NCBI RefSeq assembly: GCF_005222705.1
Contig: NZ_STGF01000007.1
Span: 227,089 to 291,088 of the forward strand
Direction of reading: 5' to 3'
DNA length: 64,000 nucleotides
Origin: Paenibacillus sp. SY21-1
GTDB taxonomy: Bacteria; Bacillota; Bacilli; Paenibacillales; Paenibacillaceae
The notes beneath the pieces were generated by a model. The model was not told the origin of the DNA and did no database searches. It worked only from the letters and a program-made list of their open reading frames with translations. This document shows positions 8,281 to 17,127 of the stretch, piece after piece. How positions within the stretch are numbered: the stretch's first letter is position 1; each line of letters opens with the position of its first letter. The translations under genes and the position numbers were made by a program.

Positions 8281-9666
8281 TTACACGGACTCGCCGTGCA
8301 GGTAACGGAAGAACGGCTTGTCGACCCAGAACTGGAACGGCGTAATCACCGCGTCCGGGTCAATCTCTTTCAAGCCGGCGACTACCTTCGCGGAATCCTC
8401 ATTCAGCGAAAACGGGTTGACGGTGTACGTGCTGTCCGGATCGGAAATCAGATTGTTTGTAATCACTTCATAGTTGTCGATCGGCGTGCTGGAGTAGTAA
8501 AGCGGCTGCCACCACGAGCCATGAATCAGACCTTTTTGATCGGCGGCATTTTTCTTCGCGAACTTCTCGATAATGCCGTCGAACGCCGCTTTGTCAGCAG
8601 CGGTTGCAAATTCAAACGCAAGATCATATTCCTTCGCAAACGAGATGTAGTTGCCGTTTTTAATTTGCACGACGTTTGGACCTGGGTCGCCCCACTCTGC
8701 AAGGAACAGGAACGCGGACGTTTTTGGCTCAAATTGAACCTTCGCGTCAATGCCCTCGCTGCGCAGCAAACCGATCAGCTGTTGGGCATGCTTGAAATTC
8801 GAATGGCCGTAGATCAGCGACAAGGAATCGATAAAGTTGGCGTTGTAACGGCTGTCTTTAATGTTGTAGCCTGTTACCAGCTCGCGCTCCAGCGCTTCGT
8901 TGACCAGCTTTTGCAGCTTTGGCGCATTGAACAAATCGGAGGTTTCGTAAGCTGTCGACAGCTTGGCGTAGATATCCGAATCGCTAGTGTAGCCGATATA
9001 TTTTTTGTAAAGCCCTTTTGTAATCAGCGTTTGGCCAAGCAGCGTGTTGATCAGCTCATCGCTTGCAGCCGCGTTTGGCTTAAAGCCTTTGGCAAGCTCC
9101 GCAGAAAGCAGGCCTGTGTCGTAAGCCGCCGCAACCTCTTGAGCCGCCTTTGCGCTTAGCGTTCCTTTTTTAATCTGAAGCTTGGCAAGCACGTTATCCG
9201 CCTTCGCCGCCGGATAAGTGAGCGCAAGCTCCTTCAAGTCGGCAGCGCGCAGCGCAATCGCTACCGCTACGTAATTGGTCAGGCGCTGATCAGCCTGAAT
9301 GGCCGGCCCGGCCAGAATGCCTTTCTCGTAAAGCGCAGCAGCGTCATTGAACAATGGCTGACCCGCCTTCAAATCTGTGAACGCAACCTCTTTGCCGGAA
9401 GGCTGGAGCTTCAGAATGTCGGCAACGGCCGAAATCAGCTCGCCTTTCGTTGCGCTAGAGGAGAATGAAACATCGTACTTCTCCTGCAAAAATTGCTTGT
9501 ACTGCGCAGCTCCGTCCTTATGGGATACGACAGCCTGAGCTGTCGTTGCCGCTGTTGCCGTAGCCTCGGGGGATGCGGCGAATGCTGTTGCTTGGGTGAA
9601 CAGTAAGGAGAATGAGAGCAAAAAGGCAGCAAGCAGCTTGGTGCTAGAAAAGTGTGTTCTTGTCAT
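8281..9666 (-). CDS. Secreted protein with SLH-like repeats, function unknown
   Basis: A 461-residue exported protein. The start at 9666 has GGAGGT six bases upstream; an earlier in-frame ATG has no such site. A signal peptide (TRTHFSSTKLLAAFLLSFSL..., cleavage near AFA-ASP) is followed by two regions resembling S-layer-homology repeats (around VAFTDLKAGQPLFNDAAALYEKGI and the next ~70 residues). The C-terminal ~250 residues are rich in aromatics (LIHGSWWQPLYYS) and match nothing I recognise. It probably acts at the cell wall or outside. A good vegetative promoter lies upstream, and the gene is monocistronic between a terminator and that promoter. Confidence 0.8.
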   Translation of the reverse strand: MTRTHFSSTKLLAAFLLSFSLLFTQATAFAASPEATATAATTAQAVVSHKDGAAQYKQFLQEKYDVSFSSSATKGELISAVADILKLQPSGKEVAFTDLKAGQPLFNDAAALYEKGILAGPAIQADQRLTNYVAVAIALRAADLKELALTYPAAKADNVLAKLQIKKGTLSAKAAQEVAAAYDTGLLSAELAKGFKPNAAASDELINTLLGQTLITKGLYKKYIGYTSDSDIYAKLSTAYETSDLFNAPKLQKLVNEALERELVTGYNIKDSRYNANFIDSLSLIYGHSNFKHAQQLIGLLRSEGIDAKVQFEPKTSAFLFLAEWGDPGPNVVQIKNGNYISFAKEYDLAFEFATAADKAAFDGIIEKFAKKNAADQKGLIHGSWWQPLYYSSTPIDNYEVITNNLISDPDSTYTVNPFSLNEDSAKVVAGLKEIDPDAVITPFQFWVDKPFFRYLHGESV

Positions 9667-9726
9667 GGCTTGACCTCCATCAAATGATAATTCCGACAAA
9701 AGTAATCGGGATATGTAATGTCACAT

Positions 9727-9756
9727 AGTATAGCAACGCTTCCTGAGCTGTGTCAA
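9727..9756 (-). promoter_or_regulatory. Sigma-A-type promoter of the secreted SLH-like gene
   Basis: On the minus strand TTGACA (9756-9751) is followed after 18 nt by TATACT (9732-9727), about 60 bp before the start codon. Confidence 0.65.
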
Positions 9757-9805
9757 TGAAAATTTAACAAAACGTTTACGCCTCCCTTGCCCTCCTCTTG
9801 CAGTC

Positions 9806-9845
9806 AGCAGAAAAAGAGGGAGAACAGCTGAGCTGCCTCCCTCAC
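9806..9845 (-). terminator. Intrinsic terminator of ypsA
   Basis: The minus strand reads AGGGAG-G-CAGCT-C-AGCTG-TT-CTCCCT followed by CTTTTTCTG. The stem begins at the ypsA stop codon. Confidence 0.85.
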
Positions 9846-10399
9846 TCCTCTTGCCTAAGCTCATCGTCCGCAATGCTTTGAATGTCCTCTGAGCTGATGC
9901 CCATATAGACATAGCCGTCCTCCCGCTCTTTTTTGCGGGCTTTTTCCTTGAAAAAGCGGGGACTTCCTTCTCCCGCATCCTCGTCATAGACGAGCAGGAT
10001 GCCATCCGTCTTGCGCAGCAGCAGCTCGTCCCGTGCGGCAAACTGCCATGGGCCGGCATAGGGCTGCTTGCTGACCGCCGCGTAATAGTCTACCTGCCTT
10101 AGCAAATCCGCATAATAAGCCTTCCGGTCATCCTTCCAGTTTTCCTCCGGATTGCTGAAGGCTGTCAGTATAGACAGCCGCAGCTGGGGATAATCCCGCT
10201 TCAGGTCGATCACGACCTCGCAGGCCCACAGGTCCACGCCATACTGACCGGGCGTAATGACCCACTCCAGGCCCTCCTCGGCAAGCGCAAGCAGCTTGCT
10301 TCGCAGCGCCTTCTGAATGAAGCCGATGCCCGCATGCTTCTGACTGAATATATTCAGCTCATGCGCGCGATAGCCGGTGACGAGCAGATTTTTAATCAT
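9842..10399 (-). CDS. ypsA: YpsA/UPF0398 (DUF1273) SLOG-fold protein
   Basis: A 185-residue protein beginning MIKNLLVTGYRAHELNIF, the typical YpsA opening (TGYR-x-HELNIF), with EWVITPGQYGVDLWACEVV and a late ILLVYDEDAGEGSPRFF. These are the nucleotide-binding loops of the SLOG/Rossmann-like fold. In B. subtilis and S. aureus YpsA is linked to cell division and stress, with an unknown ligand. I preferred ATG 10399 over one seven codons upstream because the AAAGGA site overlaps the upstream codons. The C-terminus is longer and more charged than usual (FKEKARKKEREDGYVY). A terminator follows immediately. Confidence 0.9.
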   Translation of the reverse strand: MIKNLLVTGYRAHELNIFSQKHAGIGFIQKALRSKLLALAEEGLEWVITPGQYGVDLWACEVVIDLKRDYPQLRLSILTAFSNPEENWKDDRKAYYADLLRQVDYYAAVSKQPYAGPWQFAARDELLLRKTDGILLVYDEDAGEGSPRFFKEKARKKEREDGYVYMGISSEDIQSIADDELRQEE

Positions 10400-10446
10400 A
10401 ACGATCCGTTCCTTTCCCATAAACAGCGAGGGGATGCAGGCTGAAG

Positions 10447-11109
10447 CTACACGTTCAGCGCGGCAGGCTCTGTCAGGCTCGACTGCTCCTTTGCAGCGCG
10501 CTCGCCGTCTTGAGCGGCAGCCGTTGCTCGCATCGCCCCGGCAATAAAGAGCACCAGCGCCAAAAATACCGCATAGCTCAGGCAGCTGACCACGCTGTTA
10601 GCTACCAGCACGCCAAAGCCAAGCTCATCCGCCGCCTGGATGTAACGGTTAAAGACGTTCATTGCCATAATAAGCAGGATCAGCGGCACCGCAAGCCTGC
10701 GAATCCACTTCCCTGCCTTCTGCAGCTCTCCGCCTTCATCCGCAAACTGGCTGCCGATTTCGCGATACACGGCGGGAACTCCGTATAAATTATAGATCGG
10801 GACCAGAAGCTCGGCGAGAGCCCGGCGCGGAGAGCGGCTGAAGCCCGGGAACAGCAGGCCCAAATCCATATGAACCCGGTATATCCAGACCAAGTAGATA
10901 ACAACGATAATATAATAGAGCACAATGCCCATAATCTCAACGATGCTGTAAGGCGTGTACAGCTTCTCGGCAAAAAAATCGACGTCGATGAAACCGACGA
11001 CTGCGCCAAGCAGCTCCAGTAGGCCAAGAACAAGCAGCGCCCCTAACAGTATTTTCAATAAATTGGACATAAATTGCGATTTAAGCGCGATCATTCTTCC
11101 ATTCACCAT
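10447..11109 (-). CDS. DUF4328-like membrane protein
   Basis: A 220-residue protein with predicted helices around residues 17-40, 57-76, 138-155 and 168-195. The central SPRRALAELLVPIYNLYGVP with a nearby W-x-YRVH resembles the DUF4328 core (aromatic-rich, cytoplasmic-facing Pro-Ile-x-Asn-Leu). The start is four bases after the stop of the Lon-like gene, with no ribosome site of its own, so translation is probably coupled. The function is unknown. Co-transcription with an anchored Lon-like domain suggests a common membrane role, which is an inference. Confidence 0.65.
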   Translation of the reverse strand: MVNGRMIALKSQFMSNLLKILLGALLVLGLLELLGAVVGFIDVDFFAEKLYTPYSIVEIMGIVLYYIIVVIYLVWIYRVHMDLGLLFPGFSRSPRRALAELLVPIYNLYGVPAVYREIGSQFADEGGELQKAGKWIRRLAVPLILLIMAMNVFNRYIQAADELGFGVLVANSVVSCLSYAVFLALVLFIAGAMRATAAAQDGERAAKEQSSLTEPAALNV

Positions 11110-11113
11110 CCGA

Positions 11114-11896
11114 TTAATTCAAATTTTCCAAAAAGGACAGCGCTTCATCCAGCGTTTCTACAGGAACAAGCTGAAGCCGCAGCTTTAGCTCCTCCATGAC
11201 CTGCTGGGCCTCCTCCTCATTGCTCGGACCGCCGTAATCATACGTCTCGGCATCCTTGGGCACGAAAAAAATATCGGCGCCCGCGTTCTCCGCCGTGCGG
11301 AGCTTGTTGCGGATCGCCCCGACCGAGCCGACATGGAAATCCTCCTCCAGCGTGCCTGTGCCTGCGATTACATACTTCCCTCCTTGAGAAAAGTCGGTAT
11401 GTCCGGCTTCTTCCGCCAGCCCGATAGCCAGCATAAGGCCGATGGAGTCCCCGTAATAATCGCCCGCTTCTTCCACAAGCCCATCCAGCCTGCTCTGCAG
11501 CTCGTCATCCGTAGCAGGCTCCTCGGCAGCCGCGTCAGCGGAAAGCACCGCATGCAGAATCGTCTCATTGCGGGCTTCCTCCGCCAGCTCAAGCTCCTCC
11601 TCGAATGCTTCGTCTACACCGGCATAAGCCGGTTCAAACTCTGCATCGGGAACCTCCCTTCGGATCGCGAACCGCTCATACGCATTGCTTGTAATTCCTT
11701 CATTTACATAAGTAAAATGAACCGAGCCGTCCACCCCGATTTCCTGCACCGAGACAATATCGCCCTTTCCGCTAAACCAGTAGTAGCTGGGATAAAAAAG
11801 ATAGGCGACCACCCCAATCGGAATCAGCAGCAGGAGCAAGGCAATGATCCATTCTAGCCGGACTCTTTTTTCTCGCTTCACAACGTTCAACCGCAT
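11114..11896 (-). CDS. Membrane-anchored Lon-like (S16) protease-domain protein
   Basis: A 260-residue protein. A single N-terminal helix (about residues 16-36) is followed by an acidic region (about 82-140) and a C-terminal segment resembling the Lon proteolytic domain. YYGDSIGLMLAIGLAEE carries the Ser (S151) equivalent to the Lon nucleophile, and GSVGAIRNKLRTAENAGAD has the Lys (K198) of the Ser-Lys dyad, followed by IFFVPKD. It has no ATPase and no PDZ like that of YlbL. The start at 11896 has AAGGTG six bases upstream; the frame also extends upstream without a ribosome site. Whether it cleaves anything is untested, but both dyad residues are present. Confidence 0.75.
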   Translation of the reverse strand: MRLNVVKREKRVRLEWIIALLLLLIPIGVVAYLFYPSYYWFSGKGDIVSVQEIGVDGSVHFTYVNEGITSNAYERFAIRREVPDAEFEPAYAGVDEAFEEELELAEEARNETILHAVLSADAAAEEPATDDELQSRLDGLVEEAGDYYGDSIGLMLAIGLAEEAGHTDFSQGGKYVIAGTGTLEEDFHVGSVGAIRNKLRTAENAGADIFFVPKDAETYDYGGPSNEEEAQQVMEELKLRLQLVPVETLDEALSFLENLN

Positions 11897-11993
11897 CACC
11901 CGCACCTTATATTGGAAAATAATTAATTCTCCTTGCAATATTCGACATATGGTTTGCATATCCTTTTTTCAACATTTTTACGGCATGCCGCTC

Positions 11994-12021
11994 TTTACAA
12001 CGCCGGGTAATATGCTATAGT
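11994..12021 (+). promoter_or_regulatory. Promoter of the TPP-riboswitch leader
   Basis: TTTACA (11994-11999), 16-nt spacer, TATAGT (12016-12021), about 32 bp before the aptamer. Confidence 0.65.
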
Positions 12022-12052
12022 AAAAAACAAACCGCATAGTTGAATTTTTTCA

Positions 12053-12136
12053 CTAGGGGAGCCTGACGGCTGAGACGGCGCATTTGCGCCGGACCCTTGG
12101 AACCTGATCCGGATTATGCCGGCGGAGGGAAGTGAA
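12053..12136 (+). ncRNA. TPP riboswitch (thi-box)
   Basis: Contains the conserved pieces of the TPP aptamer in order: AGGGGAGCC, CTGAGA, a variable GGCGCATTTGCGCC stem, GGACCCTTGGAACCTGATC and the closing GGAGGGAAGTG. A terminator hairpin about 40 nt downstream indicates control by transcription attenuation. The regulated gene is thiD. Confidence 0.97.
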
Positions 12137-12177
12137 GCGCTGCTTGTCGAACGGCCCATCAACGCCGTTGTACCCAA

Positions 12178-12218
12178 GGACCCGCCTGCTTCCTTATGGA
12201 ATCCGGCGGGTCTTTTTG
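12178..12218 (+). terminator. Riboswitch expression-platform terminator
   Basis: GGACCCGCC pairs with GGCGGGTC, followed by TTTTTG. It lies between the TPP aptamer and thiD, so TPP binding should favour termination. Confidence 0.9.
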
Positions 12219-12292
12219 TTGCCTGCACACGGGCTGCTCCCTAGGGAGGCGCTCAACCGGCTAACCGTTATTTTAAGAGGAGGATTCATTCC

Positions 12293-13126
12293 ATGACAGT
12301 TAAAAAAGCATTAACAATCGCCGGTTCTGATTCCGGAGGCGGGGCCGGCATTCAGGCCGACCTGAAAACGTTCCAAGAGCTTGGCGTGTACGGGATGTCG
12401 GCCATTACCGCCATTACGGCCCAGAATACATTAGGGGTGCAGGGCGTTTATCCGATGGAGACTGCAGCCGTTGCCGCGCAATTGGACTCGATTGGAGCCG
12501 ACCTGACGCCGGATGCGGTCAAAACCGGCATGCTGTTCAGCTCGGCCATTATTCGGAGCGTCGCCCATAAAATCACGCAATACGGCTGGCGCAATCTGGT
12601 CATCGACCCTGTTATGGTCGCAAAAGGGGGCTCGCCGCTGCTTCAGCAGGAAGCGGTAAACACCTTGAAGACGCAGCTGATTCCGCTTGCGTTAGTGACA
12701 ACGCCCAACATTCCAGAGGCGGAGCTGCTGACCGGCATGACCATTCGCACGATGCAGGACCGCGAGGAAGCTGCGCGCCGGATTTGCGATATGGGCTCCC
12801 GGTATACGGTCATTAAAGGCGGACACGATCCGGAACAAGATGAACGGGTAATCGACCTGCTGTTTGACGGGCGAGCGTTCGTAGTCATGGAAAACGAGCG
12901 CATTCATACGCTTAGCACGCATGGAACAGGCTGCACCTATTCCGCCGCGCTTGCCGCAGGACTGGCGGAAGGGAAAACGCCGGTGGAAGCCGTCCATACG
13001 GCCAAGCAGTTTATTCATGCGGCCATCGGAGATCAGCTCGGCATTGGCGGAGGACATGGCCCTACGAATCATTTTGCCTACCGCAAGCGGAAAAATCCGG
13101 AGCAAGACCAGACAGCCATGGTATAA
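12293..13126 (+). CDS. thiD: Hydroxymethylpyrimidine/phosphomethylpyrimidine kinase
   Basis: A 277-residue ribokinase-fold enzyme that phosphorylates HMP to HMP-P and then HMP-PP for thiamine synthesis in the cytoplasm. The family N-terminus ALTIAGSDSGGGAGIQADLK is followed by YGMSAITAITAQNT, VIDPVMVAKGG, TPNIPEAELL and the anion-hole/catalytic STHGTGCTYSAALAAGLA. AGAGGAGG lies upstream of the ATG. It is the first gene behind a TPP riboswitch, which confirms the thiamine role over the related pyridoxal-kinase function of some homologues. Confidence 0.95.
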   Translation: MTVKKALTIAGSDSGGGAGIQADLKTFQELGVYGMSAITAITAQNTLGVQGVYPMETAAVAAQLDSIGADLTPDAVKTGMLFSSAIIRSVAHKITQYGWRNLVIDPVMVAKGGSPLLQQEAVNTLKTQLIPLALVTTPNIPEAELLTGMTIRTMQDREEAARRICDMGSRYTVIKGGHDPEQDERVIDLLFDGRAFVVMENERIHTLSTHGTGCTYSAALAAGLAEGKTPVEAVHTAKQFIHAAIGDQLGIGGGHGPTNHFAYRKRKNPEQDQTAMV

Positions 13127-13188
13127 TAAGTCAATCACGCACACTGTGCTGCAATACAACCAGACACGGAGACAGGACGGCCCGCTTC

Positions 13189-14163
13189 ATGACGCGAGAA
13201 TGGCTTGAACAAAAGCAAATTGGAATCTATGTTGCCGTACTGATTATAGCTGGCATTGCGGGGATCGCTATGCCCGAAACGGGGCAAGCGCTGAACAAGG
13301 CGATATCGCCCTTGCTAGCAGTGCTGCTGTATGCCATGTTCGTCCAAATTCCGTTTTTGCAGCTGCGGGGACCCCTGTTAACAAGGAAATTTGTCGGAGC
13401 TCTGCTTGTCAGCAATTTTGCCGTTGCCCCTCCGCTTGTATGGCTGCTGACACAAATATGGCCGCAGCCGCCTTATGTGCTGGCAGGCCTATTTCTGGTG
13501 CTGCTTGCGCCCTGCATTGATTACGTTATCGTCTTTACACAGCTTGGCCGGGGCAATGAAAGACTAATGCTTGCGGCAACGCCCCTGCTTTTTCTCGTTC
13601 AGATGGCGCTGCTGCCTCTTTACTTGAGGTTGTTTCTTGGCGCAGATGCGGCACAGCTCGTACAACCCGAACCCTTTATTGAAGCTTTTGGCTATTTGAT
13701 TGCGCTCCCGTTTGCCGGCGCGCTCGCCACGCAGCTGTGGGCCAAACGCAGCACAGCCGGACAAACCGCATCGAACATCACCGCATGGCTGCCGGTGCCC
13801 ATGATGGGCTTGGTGCTTTTCGCCGTGGTCTGCTCGCAATTCGGCGCCATTGTCGACGATTACAAGGTCATTGCGCAGGTTGTGCCGCTCTACGTCGCCT
13901 TCCACCTGATCATGCCCGTGCTATCGCGCTTTGTCGGGTCATGCTTCCGATTGGATGCTGGAGCGGGACGGGCAGTCGTGTTTAGCGCAAGCACCAGAAA
14001 TTCGCTGGTCGTGCTGCCGCTCGCGCTGGCCTTGCCGGACGAATGGTCTGCCGCCGTCTCGGCGATCATCGTTACGCAGACGATAGTTGAATTGGCAGCC
14101 GAATGTATATACATTCGTGCAGTCCCTCTGCTCTTATGGCGGGACAATCGGCATGCCAAATAA
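13189..14163 (+). CDS. ACR3/bile-acid:sodium symporter (BASS) superfamily transporter
   Basis: A 324-residue protein with about ten hydrophobic segments. LLAPCIDYVIVFTQLGRGNERL closely follows the helix-4 region of ACR3 arsenite exporters (APC-x-x-x-V with the conserved Cys, then a Q-L-x-x-G-x loop), so arsenic export is one reading. However, it lies only 62 bp after thiD with no terminator between, and no arsR or arsC is near. Read-through from the TPP-controlled transcript would make it a thiamine-related carrier. The ribosome site is weak. Substrate assignment is open between arsenite and an organic anion. Confidence 0.75.
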   Translation: MTREWLEQKQIGIYVAVLIIAGIAGIAMPETGQALNKAISPLLAVLLYAMFVQIPFLQLRGPLLTRKFVGALLVSNFAVAPPLVWLLTQIWPQPPYVLAGLFLVLLAPCIDYVIVFTQLGRGNERLMLAATPLLFLVQMALLPLYLRLFLGADAAQLVQPEPFIEAFGYLIALPFAGALATQLWAKRSTAGQTASNITAWLPVPMMGLVLFAVVCSQFGAIVDDYKVIAQVVPLYVAFHLIMPVLSRFVGSCFRLDAGAGRAVVFSASTRNSLVVLPLALALPDEWSAAVSAIIVTQTIVELAAECIYIRAVPLLLWRDNRHAK

Positions 14164-14223
14164 CGTGTGCGGAGTGGCCCGCATCGGAAACACTGACAGG
14201 CAGGAAGGGAGCGAGCGATTCGA

Positions 14224-14493
14224 ATGGCAAAAAAAACGTCCATTGCAATCTTGGCGCTTTTGTTGGTTTACGCCTTGTTTTTCCCGCTGCCCTCTCCCGA
14301 GCTGGCGATCAGACGCAGCTTGCTGACGCAGGCTCCGCTAAGCGCATTTGCCGGAGAAGTTATAGAAGGGAAAATAAAAAATGATCCCCGTTATGGGGAT
14401 CTGTATATCGTGCCCGAAATAGAGCTTAGCTTCGTTTTTGTCAAAAAGAACAACCTTGGCTGGTATGTGGACTCTAACGGCACCGCCCCATAA
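14224..14493 (+). CDS. Small secreted or anchored protein, unknown
   Basis: An 89-residue protein preceded by AAGGGAG. It has an N-terminal hydrophobic helix (about residues 6-23, SIAILALLLVYALFF) and a short extracytoplasmic part that I do not recognise (EVIEGKIKNDPRYGDLYIV...). It lies 60 bp after the BASS-type transporter and may share its transcript. A GATCCCC/GGGGATC inverted repeat inside the coding region encodes DPRYGD and has no T run, so it is not a terminator. No function can be given. Confidence 0.55.
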   Translation: MAKKTSIAILALLLVYALFFPLPSPELAIRRSLLTQAPLSAFAGEVIEGKIKNDPRYGDLYIVPEIELSFVFVKKNNLGWYVDSNGTAP

Positions 14494-14571
14494 TGTGACG
14501 CTGTCAGCTTATGAAGGGAGATTATGCCGCAGGTGCAGGTGCAGCGTGCGCTCCGGCGCATCCCCCTCGTC

Positions 14572-15069
14572 CTAGCGGTTATCTACTTTTTCCGGATACA
14601 GGTCATGGTTCAGCAGCCGATGTTCGGCCATCGCCTCATATTTGGTGCCCGGCCGGCCCCAATTGCAGTAAGGATCGATGGAAATGCCGCCGCGAGGCGT
14701 GAATTTCCCCCATACCTCAATGTAGCGCGGCTGCATGAGCGCGATCAGATCATTCATAATAATATTCATGCAGTCCTCATGAAAATCGCCATGATTGCGG
14801 AAGCTGAACAAATAAAGCTTTAGCGATTTGCTTTCCACCATTTTAATGTCGGGAATATACGAAATATAAATGGTTGCAAAATCCGGCTGACCCGTAATCG
14901 GGCATAAACTGGTAAATTCAGGACAATTAAATTTGACGAAATAATCGCGTTGCGGATGCTTATTATCGAACGACTCCAGTATTTGCGGAGCATACTCGAA
15001 TTCATAGCGCGTCCCTTGATTGCCCAGCAGCGTAACGCCGCCAAGCTCTTCTTTTTTTCTGCCTTCCAT
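14572..15069 (-). CDS. queF: NADPH-dependent 7-cyano-7-deazaguanine (preQ0) reductase
   Basis: A 165-residue type-I QueF that reduces preQ0 to preQ1, the last free-base step before tRNA insertion of the queuosine precursor. Catalytic Cys56 lies in [15 protein letters not shown], the substrate/NADPH region is [20 protein letters not shown], and the C-terminus has [14 protein letters not shown]. The start at 15069 has AGGAGG seven bases upstream; the open frame continues 50 codons further, but those overlap queE. It is the last gene of the que operon, and I see no clear terminator after it. Confidence 0.97.
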   Translation of the reverse strand: MEGRKKEELGGVTLLGNQGTRYEFEYAPQILESFDNKHPQRDYFVKFNCPEFTSLCPITGQPDFATIYISYIPDIKMVESKSLKLYLFSFRNHGDFHEDCMNIIMNDLIALMQPRYIEVWGKFTPRGGISIDPYCNWGRPGTKYEAMAEHRLLNHDLYPEKVDNR

Positions 15070-15119
15070 CTTTACTCCTCCTTCAGTTTCAACAACAGCC
15101 GTTTGCCGGCGGCTATAGT

Positions 15120-15851
15120 CTATACGCCTTTTTTGTTCCCCCATACCCAGGTGTGCAACTGCGGCAGCACATGTACCCGTTTCAGCTCGTCGCGCGGCAT
15201 AACCTGAGCGATCAGCCACTCATAACGGCGCACCAGATGGGGCAGCAGAATGGACGAGTCCTGCTCCTGCAGCCTGTCGTTCCCCGCTTGTATATACATC
15301 GGCACATCCGGATAACGAAGATGCACAAACGTGGCGTACTCCAAATCAAGCAAATCGAAAACAACTGCCTTGAGCGAAAAATGCCGCTTGGAGCTTTGGA
15401 GCGAGTTAACGATATGATCCAGCGCAGCCCAGTCCGTCTTCATCCCCGAGCTTGGCGGCTTCGGCGAAAGCGTCAGCTCGTCGATAAGCAGAAACCAGTC
15501 CTGCCAACGGCTTCCCTGCGTTTCAAGAGCCACCTGAATGTTCCGCTCATGCAGCTCGAGCACCAGCGGCTTAAGCTGCGATAGCAGCGCCGGGTTCCCG
15601 CCTGAGATCGTGACATGGTCAAACGCGCCGTCGCCGATTTGCCAGAGCTCCTCCGCTATTTCGCCGGCTGCCATCATCCGGATATCGCCCTTGCCGCTGC
15701 CGTCCCATGTAAAAGCGGAATCGCACCAGGAGCAGCTGTAATCGCAGCCCGCGGTGCGGACGAACATCGTTTTGCGGCCGACGACCATGCCTTCGCCTTG
15801 AACGGTAGGACCAAACAGCTCCATTACCGGTATTTTACGCTCCGTTGACAT
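15120..15851 (-). CDS. queE: 7-carboxy-7-deazaguanine synthase (radical SAM)
   Basis: A 243-residue enzyme that ring-contracts carboxy-tetrahydropterin to CDG. It has the substrate-binding start [12 protein letters not shown], a radical-SAM cluster C36-x3-C40-x2-C43 ([13 protein letters not shown]), and [11 protein letters not shown] for SAM binding. ATG 15851 has AAGGAGG six bases upstream and overlaps the queD end by 17 bp; the open frame upstream of it is only the antisense-free extension through queD. Typical QueE length. It belongs to the que operon controlled by the preQ1 riboswitch. Confidence 0.96.
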   Translation of the reverse strand: MSTERKIPVMELFGPTVQGEGMVVGRKTMFVRTAGCDYSCSWCDSAFTWDGSGKGDIRMMAAGEIAEELWQIGDGAFDHVTISGGNPALLSQLKPLVLELHERNIQVALETQGSRWQDWFLLIDELTLSPKPPSSGMKTDWAALDHIVNSLQSSKRHFSLKAVVFDLLDLEYATFVHLRYPDVPMYIQAGNDRLQEQDSSILLPHLVRRYEWLIAQVMPRDELKRVHVLPQLHTWVWGNKKGV

Positions 15852-16290
15852 CGGCGGCCTCCTTCCGTCTGGGCCGGTAGACGCAATAGCTTGTCGGGGT
15901 TTCACGCAAATAAACCTGCAGACATGCCGGCTTGTTCGGGGTGCCGTCCAAATGCCGCTGCACGATTTCCCAGATAATGCGCGCCACGACCTCCGTCGTC
16001 GGAAAACGCGCGGCATGCTCCTCGCTGAAGCTGACCGTGTCCGCATTCAGCACCGAATGGTCGAAACGGTCGTGAATCAGCCTTTTAATCGTTGCGAAAT
16101 TGACGAGAAAGCCGGAGCTGTCAAGCTCATCGCCTGCGACAGTAATATTGGCAAAGTACGTATGTCCATGCAGCTCGCGGCATTTGCCCGCATCCTCGGA
16201 TGGGATGTAATGCGCGGCGGCGAAATGCAAATCCTTGTTCAGCTCGTAGCAGTAGTCATGTGCGGGGGCGGGATAAATTTGCTGCAGCAT
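15835..16290 (-). CDS. queD: 6-carboxy-5,6,7,8-tetrahydropterin synthase
   Basis: A 151-residue PTPS-family enzyme converting 7,8-dihydroneopterin triphosphate to CPH4. Zinc ligands are visible as the His of DLHFAAAHYI and the pair in ELHGHTY. The catalytic Cys is in AGKCRELHG, and a His-Ser pair lies in FDHSVLNA. ATG 16290 is one base after the queC stop, with GGGGGAGG at the end of queC as ribosome site. The product feeds queE directly downstream. Confidence 0.95.
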   Translation of the reverse strand: MLQQIYPAPAHDYCYELNKDLHFAAAHYIPSEDAGKCRELHGHTYFANITVAGDELDSSGFLVNFATIKRLIHDRFDHSVLNADTVSFSEEHAARFPTTEVVARIIWEIVQRHLDGTPNKPACLQVYLRETPTSYCVYRPRRKEAADVNGA

Positions 16291-16291
16291 C

Positions 16292-16975
16292 TTAGCCCGC
16301 CTCCCCCTCTGCCGCGGCGCGGCCGGCGACAAACTCCTCAAGCCCGTTGCAACGCAGCTTGCAGGCCGGACATTCGCCGCAGCCATCCGCGACAACGCCG
16401 TTGTAGCAAGTCAGCGTTTTGTTGCGAACGAAGTCAAACGCGCCAAGCTCGTCCGCGAGCGCCCATGTCTCCGCTTTATTCAGCCACATAAGCGGCGTTT
16501 CAATCACAAAGTTGTAGTCCATCGATAAATTAAGCGTGACGTTCAACGATTTAATGAACACGTCTCGGCAATCCGGATAGCCGCTGAAATCGGTCTCGCA
16601 AACGCCTGTCACGACATGCCTTGCTCCGATCTGCTTGGCTAAAATCGCTGCAAACGACAAAAACAGCAGGTTCCGTCCGTCCACAAACGTCGAAGGCAGC
16701 TCGCCCTCCTTCTGCTCTATCGCGATATCCGACCGGGTCAGCGCATTTGGCGCCAACTGACCGAGCAGCGACATATCGAGCACATAGTGGCGGACGCCCA
16801 GCTCGGCCGCAATGTCTGCCGCGCATGCCAGCTCCAGCTTATGCCTTTGCCCATAGTTAAACGTCACGGCCTCCACTTCCCTGTACCGTTCCAGCGCCCA
16901 GAATAAACAAGTGGTGCTGTCCTGGCCGCCGCTAAATACGACAACCGCTTTCTCGTTGCTGACTCTCTTGCTCAT
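16292..16975 (-). CDS. queC: 7-cyano-7-deazaguanine synthase
   Basis: A 227-residue PP-loop ATPase making preQ0 from CDG, ammonia and ATP. The P-loop [13 protein letters not shown] is at residues 12-24, [11 protein letters not shown] follows, and the C-terminal zinc site is [12 protein letters not shown]. It is the first gene of queC-queD-queE-queF, which together make preQ1 from GTP-derived pterin; folE and the tRNA transglycosylase are elsewhere. The ATG lies about 150 bases after the preQ1-I aptamer, behind its terminator. Confidence 0.96.
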   Translation of the reverse strand: MSKRVSNEKAVVVFSGGQDSTTCLFWALERYREVEAVTFNYGQRHKLELACAADIAAELGVRHYVLDMSLLGQLAPNALTRSDIAIEQKEGELPSTFVDGRNLLFLSFAAILAKQIGARHVVTGVCETDFSGYPDCRDVFIKSLNVTLNLSMDYNFVIETPLMWLNKAETWALADELGAFDFVRNKTLTCYNGVVADGCGECPACKLRCNGLEEFVAGRAAAEGEAG

Positions 16976-17036
16976 GATGCCTCTCCCTCTCTGTGTGAGA
17001 AGACTGAGATCACCCGAATTCCTTCCGTCTGTCCGC

Positions 17037-17085
17037 TAAAAAACCAAAGAAACGGCGCGAAGCGGTATGTCACCCGCTTCGCGCC
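17037..17085 (-). terminator. preQ1-riboswitch terminator before queC
   Basis: GGCGCGAAGCGG and CCGCTTCGCGCC form a perfect 12-bp stem around TATGTCAC (plus-strand order), followed on the minus strand by TTTCTTTGG and TTTTTT. It lies between the aptamer and queC. Confidence 0.92.
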
Positions 17086-17127
17086 GAACGCAAAAACGAC
17101 GTTGCCGCAACGGGCAATCGTTATGCA

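Noticed and set aside
14391..14413. GATCCCC-gttat-GGGGATC as a terminator
   Set aside because: It lies inside the 89-residue coding frame and has no T run; probably a chance palindrome.
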